Shown piece after piece: positions 25,177 to 33,978 of a stretch of 64,000 nt of DNA. Under the pieces are notes generated by a model. It made no database searches. It saw only the letters and a list, made by a program, of their open reading frames with translations, and was not told the DNA's origin. Positions within the stretch are counted from its first letter, which is position 1; every line of letters starts with the position of its first letter. The position numbers and the translations under genes are program-made. The stretch is from the NCBI GenBank assembly GCA_028686135.1, contig JAQUCP010000001.1:124001-188000 (forward strand), given 5' to 3'. Source of the DNA: UBA12481 sp012523435. GTDB taxonomy: Bacteria; Bacteroidota; Bacteroidia; Bacteroidales; UBA12481.

Positions 25177-26517
25177 ATGGCAGAAAGCCTCTACATAGAA
25201 ACTTATGGATGCCAAATGAACGTTGCTGACACGGAAACAGTAGTCGGCATCCTGAAATCAGAAGGTTATTCGGTAACAAAAGATATGCATTCGGCCGACC
25301 TGATCCTGGTCAACACCTGTTCTGTCCGGGAGAATGCCGAAACCCGCATTTATGGCAGGCTGGGTGAGTTCCGGCAGTTAAGAAAGGCTAAGCCTGGGCT
25401 GCTCATCGGCGTTATCGGTTGCATGGCTGAAAGAATTAAGGAAACCCTCATTAGCGATCATGGCGTTAACCTGGTGGCAGGGCCAGATTCCTACCGGATG
25501 CTACCCGATCTCCTGAATGAAGCAAAAAGCTTTGGCTCTGCTATTGATGTCCACCTGAGTACAGAGGAAACCTATGCAGGAATCTGCCCGGTAAGGATCG
25601 AAAGCAACGGAATATCAGGCTTCGTGTCAATCACGAGGGGATGCAACAACTTCTGCACCTATTGCATTGTTCCCTATACCCGCGGCCGGGAACGCAGCCG
25701 CAATCCAAAAGATATCATTGCCGAGGTTAAAGATCTGGAATCCAAAGGTTATAAAGAACTTACCCTGCTGGGACAAAACGTGAATTCATACCTATGGAAG
25801 AATCCTACAGACAGCCCCGATGAATCTAACCACTTAAATTTTTCTCATTTGCTAGAGGCTGTAGCCCAAGCAGTACCCAATATCCGGATCCGGTTTACCA
25901 CCTCCCACCCTAAAGATATGTCGGACGAAACCCTGCGGGTGATTGCCCGAAACAGCAACGTCTGCAACCATATTCACCTGCCTGTGCAGTCGGGAAGCAG
26001 TCAGGTTCTGAAAAATATGAACCGGAAATACAACCGGGAACAGTACCTCAACCGCATAAAAGCAATCCGTGAAATACTTCCCGATTGCGGGATATCAACC
26101 GACGTGTTTTGTGGCTTCCCGGGCGAAACCGAAAACGACCACCAGGAAACCCTCAGCCTGATGCAAGAGGTCCGATTCGACTTTGCATTCATGTTCAAGT
26201 ATTCCGAACGCCCGGGTACCTATGCCGCTGAACATCTGAAAGATGATGTTACCGAAGAGATTAAATCCAGACGGCTGCAGGAAATCATCGATTTACAGGG
26301 AACCATTGGGCTCGAAAGCAACCGGCAAGATGTGGGCAAAACCTTTGAAGTGTTAATCGAAGGGGTTAGTAAAAAGTCTAAGGATCAACTATTTGGACGA
26401 ACTCCGCAAAATAAGGTGGTAGTGTTTCCCAAGGCTGAATATCAGCCAGGCAACCTAGTCATGGTGAAGATTCACGACTGCACCCAGGCTACGCTGAAAG
26501 GCATGCCGGTCGACTAA
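25177..26517 (+). CDS. miaB: tRNA-2-methylthio-N6-dimethylallyladenosine synthase MiaB
   Basis: Radical-SAM methylthiotransferase that converts i6A37 to ms2i6A37 in tRNAs reading UNN codons. The N-terminal UPF0004 domain has its three cluster cysteines in YGCQMN, NTCSVRENAE and IGCMAERI. The radical SAM motif is CNNFCTYC (in RGCNNFCTYCIVPY), and HLPVQSGSSQVLKNMNRKY with a C-terminal TRAM-like segment follows. The length of 446 aa is normal. It is convergent with pdxH, with one base between the stop codons. Confidence 0.96.
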   Translation: MAESLYIETYGCQMNVADTETVVGILKSEGYSVTKDMHSADLILVNTCSVRENAETRIYGRLGEFRQLRKAKPGLLIGVIGCMAERIKETLISDHGVNLVAGPDSYRMLPDLLNEAKSFGSAIDVHLSTEETYAGICPVRIESNGISGFVSITRGCNNFCTYCIVPYTRGRERSRNPKDIIAEVKDLESKGYKELTLLGQNVNSYLWKNPTDSPDESNHLNFSHLLEAVAQAVPNIRIRFTTSHPKDMSDETLRVIARNSNVCNHIHLPVQSGSSQVLKNMNRKYNREQYLNRIKAIREILPDCGISTDVFCGFPGETENDHQETLSLMQEVRFDFAFMFKYSERPGTYAAEHLKDDVTEEIKSRRLQEIIDLQGTIGLESNRQDVGKTFEVLIEGVSKKSKDQLFGRTPQNKVVVFPKAEYQPGNLVMVKIHDCTQATLKGMPVD

Positions 26518-26518
26518 T

Positions 26519-27160
26519 CTAAGGAGCTAATCTGGAGATGCACCATGTTGCATCTTTCTTCTGAAAAACAATCCGATCATGAAGCCGGTCCTCCCGCCCC
26601 TGCCAAAACTCAAAATAGTTGGGATGCAACCTGAACCCTCCCCAATTTCCGGGACGATCACCAAGAGAAGCGGCGGTGAGGTTTTTCTTTAACTTACGCT
26701 GTTGCTCCAACCACTCGCGACCGGGAATCTCGCGACTCTGAGGAGAAACGATGGCACTCAGCCGACTTTCCGGCGGGCGCGATCGGAAATAGGCATCAGA
26801 CTCCCCTTGACTGATTCGGGCTACAACACCTTCCACCCTAACCTGTCTCTCCTCCCCAGGCCAAAAAAACAGCAGGGCGGCCTGGGGATTTGCTGTCAGC
26901 TCGGAGCCTTTACGGCTGTCGTAGTTCGTAAAAAACGTGATTCCGCCGGCCTCTATACCCTTCATCAGGACCACCCGGGAAGAAGGCCGACCCTCGGCAG
27001 CAACCGTTGACAAAACCATGGCTGTTGGCTCCGGACAACCTGCCGTTAGTGCCCCGTCAATCCACTCCTCCAACAACGAAATGGGGTCAGACCCCACCTG
27101 CGATTCGTCCAGAGTACGACGGCCATATTGCTTACGAAAATCTCGCCAAGTTTCATCCAT
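26519..27160 (-). CDS. pdxH: Pyridoxine/pyridoxamine 5'-phosphate oxidase PdxH
   Basis: FMN enzyme that makes pyridoxal 5'-phosphate. SSRVVLMKGIEAGGITFFTNYDSRKG and ALLFFWPGEERQVRVEG line the FMN site, RSRPPESRLSAIVSPQS is the substrate-binding block, and the C-terminus shows WGGFRLHPNYFEFWQGREDRLHDR. The length of 213 aa is normal. The next gene upstream (hydrolase lipoprotein, same strand) ends 14 bp before it, so the two may be cotranscribed. Confidence 0.95.
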   Translation of the reverse strand: MDETWRDFRKQYGRRTLDESQVGSDPISLLEEWIDGALTAGCPEPTAMVLSTVAAEGRPSSRVVLMKGIEAGGITFFTNYDSRKGSELTANPQAALLFFWPGEERQVRVEGVVARISQGESDAYFRSRPPESRLSAIVSPQSREIPGREWLEQQRKLKKNLTAASLGDRPGNWGGFRLHPNYFEFWQGREDRLHDRIVFQKKDATWCISRLAP

Positions 27161-27174
27161 ACCGTAAAAACAAA

Positions 27175-28223
27175 TCAGTAAGAGAATGGTTTAAGGCCCA
27201 AACCCACCGGTTTTACCTCCTGAACCAGGATATCATGAAACTTGCCAGGCTCCTCGTAATTAGGATGATGCGTTGATTGCTCAAAAACATGGAAGGCTTT
27301 GTATGGAGCCTTGACATAATCGAAATAGGCTCGTGTGAGTTCGACATCGGTAAAAACATCCTGAACCCCAGCAAAAATAAAATAGGGAACCTGGAGCTCC
27401 GGAACCAGCTCGTACAAGTTAAGTGCCTCAATATCATTCTGATTAAGAAAATCCATGGCACTGCTGATGCCAAACAGGTAACGCACCACATCCGGCAGCG
27501 AGTATTCCGTCGACCAGATCGATCGCCAGACCAACTTCCCGTAGATCCCATTATCTATTCGGTTCGGGGTGTGGCGATTGATATATTTCCGCACATAGGT
27601 AATGTCGCGACGGGGGCACTCTTTCAGACTGGAGCCGTCGATACCGCTCTTCTCCAGCTTCCTGATCACCTTCTGGTTACCCGATTCACGCGCGTAAGCC
27701 AGAGCTTTACGGTAAGCCAGTACAATGTTCTCCCACATGCCAACCGGCTGCCCGATAGCTATAAGTGCATGATAATCTGCTGGGTATCGCGATACCTCCA
27801 GGATTCCCAACAGAGCACCCCAAGAGTGCCCCATCAAATAAACTCTCTCCTTTCTCAGCCTTTTTTGAACAAACTGGGTAGCCTCGTGGACATCAGACAG
27901 ATAACTATTGATTGAAAAATCACGTACCGGACGAAACAGGCGATTGCTCCTGCCAGCACCCCGCTGATCCCACNNNNNNNNNNNNNNNNNNNNNNNNNNN
28001 NNNNNNNNNNNNNNNNNNNNNNNNNNNNNNNNNNNNNNNNNNNNNNNNNNNNNNNNNNNNNNNNNNNNNNNNNGCTGATCCCACCAATCTCAGCCCACTC
28101 CATCGAGGCAACACTTTCAGGCAACACCTGTTTCCCAGGGGCTTTGATTTTAGGCGTGTAGGCGCATGATGACAGACATAGCAGAATCATGCCCCAATTC
28201 AGGGTGATCAGGTTAGGTTTCAT
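27175..28223 (-). CDS. alpha/beta-hydrolase lipoprotein interrupted by assembly gap
   Basis: The N-terminus (start 28223) is a lipoprotein signal with lipobox LSSC (CAYTPKIKAPGK). About 50 residues are readable before the N-run. After it, in another frame, come WDQRGAGRSN, the nucleophile elbow GHSWGALLG, FIFAGVQDVF (acid) and STHHPNYEEP (catalytic His), typical of prolyl-iminopeptidase-like hydrolases. The oxyanion-hole block (usually HGGPG) is missing in the gap. If the gap hides a normal segment, roughly 40-50 residues are lost; if the contig ends truly overlap, the gene is a frameshifted deletion. A -7-like TAATTTCG ends four bases before the ATG. Confidence 0.75.
27974..28073. other. 100-N scaffold gap flanked by an 11-bp direct repeat
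   Basis: Exactly 100 Ns, the usual placeholder for a gap of unknown length. The base string GCTGATCCCAC abuts the gap on both sides (27963-27973 and 28074-28084). The true distance is unknown. Confidence 0.99.
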
Positions 28224-28227
28224 AACC

Positions 28228-28235
28228 CGAAATTA
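28228..28235 (-). promoter_or_regulatory. -7-like element abutting the hydrolase start
   Basis: TAATTTCG on the minus strand matches TAnnTTTG except for one base and ends four bases before the ATG at 28223. This predicts a transcript starting at or next to the start codon. Confidence 0.4.
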
Positions 28236-28273
28236 ATAGGACTGGAAAACTATTGCAATACCTCCGGGTCCGT

Positions 28274-28705
28274 TTATCGCTTGCTGCTAAAGAATTTTTT
28301 CAACAGCCCGGAACACTCCGGTTCCAAGACTCCACTTATGACTATGGTCTTGGGATGCAGTAAATTAACACTAGTTTGGGTAAACCCTCTTTTGGGATCC
28401 GTGGCTCCATAGACAATACGACCGATCTGAGTCCAATACGCCGCACCAGCGCACATGACGCAAGGCTCCAAGGTTACATATAATGTACAGTCGCTCAAGT
28501 ACTTGCTACTTAAAGTGTTGGCAGCAGCGGTAAATGCCTGCATCTCTGCATGGGCAGTCACATCGTTAAGCGTTTCCGTTAAATTATGCGCCCTGGCAAT
28601 TATCCGGCCACCAGCCACGACCACGGCCCCAACCGGCACCTCATCACGCTCCAACGCTTTTCCCGCCTCAACCAAAGCTTGCCGCATCCAATATTCATCA
28701 TTCAT
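28274..28705 (-). CDS. tadA: tRNA adenosine(34) deaminase TadA
   Basis: Deaminates A34 to inosine in tRNA-Arg(ACG). The zinc deaminase motifs HAEMQAF and EPCVMCAGA are present, with the general-base Glu in HAE. Its 143 aa are typical. GEVP-type substrate contacts are seen as DEVPVGAVVV near the N-terminus. TadA and guanine or cytosine deaminases share the fold, but the spacing and the ARAHNLTETLNDVTAHAE block favour TadA. A -7-like TAATTTCG ends four bases before its ATG. Confidence 0.92.
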   Translation of the reverse strand: MNDEYWMRQALVEAGKALERDEVPVGAVVVAGGRIIARAHNLTETLNDVTAHAEMQAFTAAANTLSSKYLSDCTLYVTLEPCVMCAGAAYWTQIGRIVYGATDPKRGFTQTSVNLLHPKTIVISGVLEPECSGLLKKFFSSKR

Positions 28706-28709
28706 ACGA

Positions 28710-28717
28710 CGAAATTA
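28710..28717 (-). promoter_or_regulatory. -7-like element abutting tadA
   Basis: TAATTTCG on the minus strand, one mismatch from TAnnTTTG, is separated from the tadA ATG by only four bases. This is the same geometry as for the hydrolase gene. Confidence 0.4.
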
Positions 28718-28821
28718 AGAAAAAAGCGGTTGACACCAGAGACAAGCCAAGGTGTTGACAAAGCTGATCAACGCCTTCACACACACAGGAAGCAACCGCC
28801 AATAACCTCAGGCCTTTTTTC

Positions 28822-28829
28822 TACCTTTG
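28822..28829 (+). promoter_or_regulatory. -7 element for aspS
   Basis: TACCTTTG is a perfect consensus, 11 bp before the ATG at 28841. It rules out the farther upstream in-frame start at 28586, which would overlap tadA and this promoter. Confidence 0.6.
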
Positions 28830-28840
28830 CGGCGATAAAA

Positions 28841-30637
28841 ATGAAAGATATGATGTACCGGACACACACTTGCGGCGAACTTCGACTCAGCGATAGCGGA
28901 AAAAAGATCACTCTGGCCGGATGGGTTCAGAAAACACGGGATTTTGGAGGGATGACCTTCGTTGATCTGCGCGATCGATATGGAATCACCCAATTGGTGT
29001 TTAATATGGAGACCAATCCCGACCTGTGCCGCCAGGCACGCAGCCTGGGCCGTGAGTATGTGGTCAAAGCTACCGGTACCGTCGCCGAACGAAGCAACAA
29101 AAACCCGAACCTGCCAACCGGAGATATTGAGATTCTAACTGAAATACTTGAGCTACTGAACCCGGCCGAACTACCACCATTTACCATCGAAGAACATAGC
29201 GACGGCGGAGATGAGATCAGGATGAAATACCGGTACCTCGACCTGCGACGCCCTCCGCTTCAACGGAACCTCGCCCTCCGTCACCGTATGGCACAAGAAA
29301 TTCGCAAATACTTGGATACTAAGGGATTTCTGGAAATCGAAACCCCGGTAATGATCAAATCTACCCCGGAAGGCGCCCGCGATTTTGTTGTGCCCAGCCG
29401 GATGAATCCAGGGCAGTTTTATGCCCTGCCACAATCCCCCCAGATGTTCAAGCAGCTGCTCATGGTATCAGGGTATGATCGTTATATGCAGATTGTCAAG
29501 TGCTTCCGTGACGAAGATTTACGAGCCGACCGTCAGCCGGAGTTCACCCAGATTGACTGCGAGATGGCCTTTGTCGAGCAGGACGATGTACTGAACCTGT
29601 TCGAAGGCCTCGCAAAACACCTGTTCCATGAAACCCTGGGATACGAATTCAATGAGCCGTTTATCCGGATGCCTTTCGACGAGGCCATGAACAGCTATGG
29701 GAGCGATAAACCAGACCTCCGTTTCGGCATGAAGATCATTCCGCTTAAAACAACTAAAGGTCAAAACGATACCATCCAAGACACAACGGGCTTTCCAGTG
29801 TTCGATGAAGCAGAATATATCGGCGCCCTGATTGCCGAAAAGTGCGCAGGTTACACCCGCAAACAGGTTGACGAACTGACCGAATTTGTGCGAAAACCAC
29901 AGATCGGAGCTAAAGGATTGGTTTATGTAAGATATCAGGAAGATGGTACCATCAAATCTTCTGTTGACAAATTTTTCGATGCAACCGCACTACAGACCTG
30001 GGTGGAGGTTGCCGGAGCTCAACCCGGCGACCTCCTGCTGATCCTGGCCGGGAAAACCGCTCCAACATTGAAAGCTTTGGGCGAATTGCGACTGGAGATG
30101 GGCAGACGGCTGAATCTCCTCGATAAGAACCGTTTCGTTCCACTCTGGGTGATCGACTTTCCCCTGCTTGAATGGGACGACGAAACCCAGCGATTCTACG
30201 CCATGCACCACCCCTTTACTGCACCAAAACCTTCGGATATTCCATTGCTCGATACCAATCCAGGCCAAGTTCATGCGAACGCTTACGACCTGGTAATCAA
30301 CGGAGTAGAAATTGGTGGTGGCTCCATCAGAATTCACGACTCCAAGCTGCAAGCCAAAATGTTCGAAATACTCGGATTTACGCAGGAACAAGCTGAATAC
30401 CGCTTTGGTTTCCTGATGAATGCCTTCCGCTACGGCGCCCCGCCCCATGGAGGTATCGCATTCGGTTTCGACCGATGGGTCTCCCTTTTCGCCGGCCTCA
30501 ACTCGATACGCGATACCATCGCCTTCCCCAAAAATAACATGGGACGAGATGTGATGCAGGATAGCCCCGCCGAAATTGACGAAGAACAGCTTAAGGAATT
30601 GAATATCAGGGTTGATCACAAAAATCCAGGAGCCTAA
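28841..30637 (+). CDS. aspS: Aspartyl-tRNA synthetase
   Basis: Class IIb synthetase charging tRNA-Asp. It has an N-terminal OB anticodon-binding domain (ITLAGWVQKTRDFGGMTFVDLRDR), motif 2 FRDEDLRADRQPEFTQ, the bacterial GAD insertion in the middle, and motif 3 GIAFGFDRWVSLFAG. From 28841 it is 598 aa, the normal bacterial length; ATGs at 28850 and 28853 are also possible. Its TAA overlaps the convergent aroB stop in a shared CTAA. Confidence 0.96.
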   Translation: MKDMMYRTHTCGELRLSDSGKKITLAGWVQKTRDFGGMTFVDLRDRYGITQLVFNMETNPDLCRQARSLGREYVVKATGTVAERSNKNPNLPTGDIEILTEILELLNPAELPPFTIEEHSDGGDEIRMKYRYLDLRRPPLQRNLALRHRMAQEIRKYLDTKGFLEIETPVMIKSTPEGARDFVVPSRMNPGQFYALPQSPQMFKQLLMVSGYDRYMQIVKCFRDEDLRADRQPEFTQIDCEMAFVEQDDVLNLFEGLAKHLFHETLGYEFNEPFIRMPFDEAMNSYGSDKPDLRFGMKIIPLKTTKGQNDTIQDTTGFPVFDEAEYIGALIAEKCAGYTRKQVDELTEFVRKPQIGAKGLVYVRYQEDGTIKSSVDKFFDATALQTWVEVAGAQPGDLLLILAGKTAPTLKALGELRLEMGRRLNLLDKNRFVPLWVIDFPLLEWDDETQRFYAMHHPFTAPKPSDIPLLDTNPGQVHANAYDLVINGVEIGGGSIRIHDSKLQAKMFEILGFTQEQAEYRFGFLMNAFRYGAPPHGGIAFGFDRWVSLFAGLNSIRDTIAFPKNNMGRDVMQDSPAEIDEEQLKELNIRVDHKNPGA

Positions 30638-31686
30638 CGGCTCAGAAGACTGCGAATCTCCTCTTCGGTGGCAATGCAGTTGACACGGCAAGTGCCGATA
30701 TCACCTAATAAAGTGAAATTCAACTGGTTATCGCTATTCTTTTTGTCTGATCTCATCCAAGAAATCAATAGATCTGAATCAATCAGCTCCGCCGGAACCG
30801 GACCATAAAATTTGTTTACTACGTCGGTGATTTCTCGGATAGCCCCATCAGACAATCCCAGACGGAGGCCCGACAGGTGGGCTTCGAAAACCATCCCCCA
30901 CGCCACGGCGTACCCATGTGGCACCGGGTTACCCCGACGCAAAGCCTCACTCTCCAAGGCATGACCAATCGTGTGACCAAAGTTGAGCGCCTTGCGTAGC
31001 CCTGTTTCGTGAAGATCGGTATCCACGATACGCTTCTTAACCAGTACCGACCGCCACACCAAGTCGGACAGCCTGACCTCATCCCAGGCCTCAGGATCAA
31101 AACCTTTCAGATCGTTCCATAAATTCCGATCGGCAATCAGCCCGGCCTTCAGCATTTCGGCAAACCCCGATAGCACCTCCTGTGGGGCTAGGGTTCTAAG
31201 AAACGGGAGGTGAATAAAAACATGCTGCGGCTCCCGGATCACCCCGATCTCATTTTTCAGTCCCCGAAAATTAAAACCGCTCTTACCGCCCACACTGGCA
31301 TCAACCATGGCCAGAAGCGTTGTTGGAATATTAATGAAGGCAACACCTCGCTTTATGGTGGAAGCTAAAAATCCGCCTAGGTCTGTTAACATTCCGCCGC
31401 CAATGTTGATTATCATTGAACTACGGTCGATTTCATTGGTCCCTAGCAGCTCCCATGCCCGGATCACCTGGTCGATACTTTTGTTGGCCTCGCCCGACTT
31501 GAGAATGACGAATCTATTCTCATTCAGAGGCCGGAATCCACGCACCAGTGGCCAGCAATGGTGAAACGTATTCTCATCAAAGATGACAAAGATTTTTCCC
31601 TCCGGCCACGGAGCAGTCATCCTGGCCAGATCTTCCATAATATTGTGGGTCAGGCTGACACCCTGAATCGACTGTAAAGACTCCAT
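30634..31686 (-). CDS. aroB: 3-dehydroquinate synthase AroB
   Basis: Second enzyme of the shikimate pathway; it needs NAD and a divalent metal. The NAD loop is GGGMLTDLGGFLASTIKRG, then PTTLLAMVDASVGGKSGFNF and the metal-binding NFGHTIGHALE with HGYAVAWGM. Starting at 31686 (MESLQSIQG) gives 350 aa, a normal length. A start at 31740 would run through the divergent promoter region, so I rejected it. A -7-like TACCTTTA (31704-31711) precedes this start. Confidence 0.95.
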   Translation of the reverse strand: MESLQSIQGVSLTHNIMEDLARMTAPWPEGKIFVIFDENTFHHCWPLVRGFRPLNENRFVILKSGEANKSIDQVIRAWELLGTNEIDRSSMIINIGGGMLTDLGGFLASTIKRGVAFINIPTTLLAMVDASVGGKSGFNFRGLKNEIGVIREPQHVFIHLPFLRTLAPQEVLSGFAEMLKAGLIADRNLWNDLKGFDPEAWDEVRLSDLVWRSVLVKKRIVDTDLHETGLRKALNFGHTIGHALESEALRRGNPVPHGYAVAWGMVFEAHLSGLRLGLSDGAIREITDVVNKFYGPVPAELIDSDLLISWMRSDKKNSDNQLNFTLLGDIGTCRVNCIATEEEIRSLLSR

Positions 31687-31703
31687 AGGAACATTAAAGC
31701 TGA

Positions 31704-31711
31704 TAAAGGTA
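31704..31711 (-). promoter_or_regulatory. -7-like element for aroB
   Basis: TACCTTTA on the minus strand (one mismatch from TAnnTTTG) lies 17 bp before the aroB ATG at 31686. It is divergent from the proline dehydrogenase element. Confidence 0.4.
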
Positions 31712-31725
31712 AACAAATAATCCTC

Positions 31726-31733
31726 TACCTTTG
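31726..31733 (+). promoter_or_regulatory. -7 element for proline dehydrogenase
   Basis: TACCTTTG is a perfect consensus, nine bases before the ATG at 31743, predicting a 5' leader of only a few bases. Confidence 0.6.
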
Positions 31734-31742
31734 AGCCCAAAT

Positions 31743-32924
31743 ATGCTGGATATGATCCGATTTGACGACCTCGAAACCGCCTTCCGTTACAAAACAGACC
31801 GTGAACTAAAGTTCGCCTATTGGCTCTTTAAGATAGTTGGTAACCCTACCCTGGTCAAGTCTGGAAAGTTTTTTTCTGACCTGGCTCTTCGGCTACGATT
31901 ACCCATTGCATGGCTTGTAAAACCAACTATTTACCGGCATTTCTGCGGTGGGGAAACCATCACCGAATGCATGGAAGTGGCACGAGCAATGGAGGAGTAC
32001 AAGGTCCATTGCATCCTCGACTACTCCGTCGAAGGAAAAGATACACCCGAAGATATCCAAGCAGCTCTGGATGAAACCCTCCGCACCATCCACAATGCAG
32101 CACAAAACCCAAGTATCCCGTTCACGGTTTTTAAACCCACCGCATTCACCACAGAGCACGTCCTTGAAGAAGGAAGTCTCGGTCAACTATCTAATCCTGA
32201 AGATATTAAAGAATCGGAAAGGTTTCGCCAGCGGGTTGAAACCCTATGCCAAACAGCCTTTAAACTGGGGGTTCCCATTATGGTTGATGCAGAGGATGTG
32301 AAATTTCAGAAAATGATCGACCAGGTAGTGACCGAAATGATGGAAAAGTATAATAAGGAACGGGCCATCGTGTTTAATACCTTACAGATGTATCGGAGAG
32401 ACCGGCTCGACTTTTTGAAAGAATCATACGAAAAGGCGCTGGCAGGCAATTATTTTCTGGGGGTTAAGTTCGTCAGAGGTGCCTACATGGAAAGCGAACG
32501 CGAACGTGCAGCCCGAATGGGCTACCCCGATCCCATAAACCCGGACAAACCCACCACCGACCAGATGTTCAACGACGGACTGCGGTTTTCCATGGAGCAT
32601 CTCGACCGAATCTCGGTTTTTTGTGGCACGCACAATGAAGAGTCCAACCGTTTACTAACCGAACTAATTGACTCCAAGGGAATTGAAAAGAACGATCCCC
32701 GAGTTTGGTTCTCTCAGCTGTTTGGCATGTCGGACCATATCAGCTTTAACCTGGGAGCTGCCGGTTACCAGGTGGCCAAATACCTACCCTACGGACCGGT
32801 TCGTAATGTGTTGCCATACCTGATTCGGAGAGCTGAAGAGAACACCTCCATGGCCGGACAAAGCAGCCGGGAACTCGAAATGGCACAAAAAGAGTACCGT
32901 AGAAGAAAAGGGAGGAAAGAGTAA
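31743..32924 (+). CDS. Proline dehydrogenase (monofunctional)
   Basis: FAD flavoenzyme that oxidises proline to pyrroline-5-carboxylate, feeding electrons to quinone. A TIM-barrel with VKFVRGAYMESER, FCGTHNEESN, the FAD/substrate strand QLFGMSDHISFNL, and the C-terminal YLIRRAEENTSMAGQ block (arginines that bind the proline carboxylate) is visible. It is 393 aa from 31743, close to eukaryote-like and Bacteroidota single-domain PRODH, and no aldehyde dehydrogenase partner is adjacent. It has its own -7 element with a very short leader. Confidence 0.92.
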   Translation: MLDMIRFDDLETAFRYKTDRELKFAYWLFKIVGNPTLVKSGKFFSDLALRLRLPIAWLVKPTIYRHFCGGETITECMEVARAMEEYKVHCILDYSVEGKDTPEDIQAALDETLRTIHNAAQNPSIPFTVFKPTAFTTEHVLEEGSLGQLSNPEDIKESERFRQRVETLCQTAFKLGVPIMVDAEDVKFQKMIDQVVTEMMEKYNKERAIVFNTLQMYRRDRLDFLKESYEKALAGNYFLGVKFVRGAYMESERERAARMGYPDPINPDKPTTDQMFNDGLRFSMEHLDRISVFCGTHNEESNRLLTELIDSKGIEKNDPRVWFSQLFGMSDHISFNLGAAGYQVAKYLPYGPVRNVLPYLIRRAEENTSMAGQSSRELEMAQKEYRRRKGRKE

Positions 32925-32988
32925 GGAATGACACCATCGGGGTCGTTTTTGCCATTTTGATTTTCGGAAACTAACAGCATTATGTGAT

Positions 32989-33438
32989 ATGGAAATTTCA
33001 AACGAACGACAAACCTACTGGGCAAAGCTCTTTCTGATCAACATCCCCGTGATCGGACTGCTGGTAAGTGGTCTGCTCGCCGTATTTCTCTTGATTCACA
33101 CCTGGTTACCCGTGCTGATATCTGGAGGGCTGGTGGTGATCGGATCGCTGATTATTTGGATCTATCGGATGCAATACGTCAAAATCAAAGCCGAAAACGA
33201 CACCATCCTGGTGCTGTTTTATACATTAGGTATTTTGTCCGGCAATTATCGCCGCATTGAAATGAGCAGATCTGCTTTCGCCGGAAGCAAAATAACCAGC
33301 TCCACCGGAGGTATCCGGAAAGAGCTGGTTATGCAAGAATGGATTGAAGGCAAGAAGGCAACTTATCCACCAGTTTCGGTCATTCTGTTTTCCAAGCAGG
33401 ATCTCAGCCGAATCCGGGAGTTGCTTAAATCAGTCTAG
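32989..33438 (+). CDS. small two-helix membrane protein, unknown
   Basis: I do not recognise this 149-aa protein. It has two adjacent membrane helices (residues about 12-36 and 39-60; VIGLLVSGLLAVFLLIHTWLPVLISGGLVVIGSLIIWI) followed by a cytoplasmic domain of about 85 residues with alternating strands (VKIKAENDTILVLFY, VSVILFSKQDLSRIRELL) that resembles a PH-like membrane-anchored fold. It follows proline dehydrogenase by 64 bp on the same strand. Its last nine bases overlap the convergent PEGA lipoprotein gene. Confidence 0.7.
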   Translation: MEISNERQTYWAKLFLINIPVIGLLVSGLLAVFLLIHTWLPVLISGGLVVIGSLIIWIYRMQYVKIKAENDTILVLFYTLGILSGNYRRIEMSRSAFAGSKITSSTGGIRKELVMQEWIEGKKATYPPVSVILFSKQDLSRIRELLKSV

Positions 33439-33786
33439 AGGAGCCAGTTCATAAAAGTGAACCGGTTTATACTTCATAACCCATAACCAAATCGGGAAGA
33501 CAAACAGCCCGCCAACAACTGCTCCGGCATCCACCTCCTCATTTCGAACAATAACTGTCTGAAAAGGCCGGTAGCCCTCTTTTTCTAACCTGAGATAGGT
33601 AGAGCTGCCAACAATTTTTGTATCTGAATAAGTGTACGGCGTAACGCCAACGGGCTGATCGTCAACATACACTTTAGCCCCCTCAGGGGAGGAATTAATC
33701 ACAGTGACACTGGCACAACCAAAAGCCAGAACCAGAATTCCAATTGTGAGAATTCCAGTTAACACCTTAGTAATCTTACGTTTCAT
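33430..33786 (-). CDS. PEGA-domain lipoprotein
   Basis: Predicted lipoprotein of 118 aa: signal and lipobox end LAFGC, then a PEGA repeat (VTVINSSPEGAKVYVDDQPVGVTPYTY) with a following strand LRLEKEGYRPFQTVIV. A hydrophobic hairpin (AGAVVGGLFVFPIWLWVM) is near the C-terminus. PEGA proteins are surface or periplasmic modules of unknown binding partner. It has a -7 element of its own (33836-33843). Confidence 0.8.
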   Translation of the reverse strand: MKRKITKVLTGILTIGILVLAFGCASVTVINSSPEGAKVYVDDQPVGVTPYTYSDTKIVGSSTYLRLEKEGYRPFQTVIVRNEEVDAGAVVGGLFVFPIWLWVMKYKPVHFYELAPLD

Positions 33787-33835
33787 TTTTAAAATTATTA
33801 GTTTTTTTGTTTGGGTTCATACCCGTTTGATTTCA

Positions 33836-33843
33836 CAAAAATA
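33836..33843 (-). promoter_or_regulatory. -7 element for the PEGA lipoprotein
   Basis: TATTTTTG on the minus strand matches TAnnTTTG and lies 49 bp before the start at 33786. The surrounding sequence is AT-rich, which lowers its weight. Confidence 0.4.
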
Positions 33844-33946
33844 ATCAAACAAATCGCATTCCAATTTTCACCAATTACCCCTCACCTGCTGCAATTTGGA
33901 ATCATTCTAAATAAACACTTTAGCAACTTTCCTAAGAGATATTTCA

Positions 33947-33954
33947 TACTTTTG
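33947..33954 (+). promoter_or_regulatory. -7 element for the 153-aa membrane protein
   Basis: TACTTTTG is a perfect TAnnTTTG, 24 bp before the ATG at 33979. It supports that start over the upstream in-frame 33811. Confidence 0.5.
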
Positions 33955-33978
33955 TTTAAACAATCAATCTATAAACCG

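Noticed and set aside
28586..28840. 85-codon N-terminal extension of aspS
   Set aside because: It runs opposite tadA and through a perfect -7 promoter element; the start at 28841 gives the normal AspRS N-terminus.
29990..30691. Open frame of about 230 codons opposite aspS
   Set aside because: Antisense shadow of the aspartyl-tRNA synthetase C-terminal half; no recognisable motif.
32925..32960. Weak GC stem followed by five Ts after proline dehydrogenase
   Set aside because: Short stem with an internal mismatch; too weak to call a terminator.
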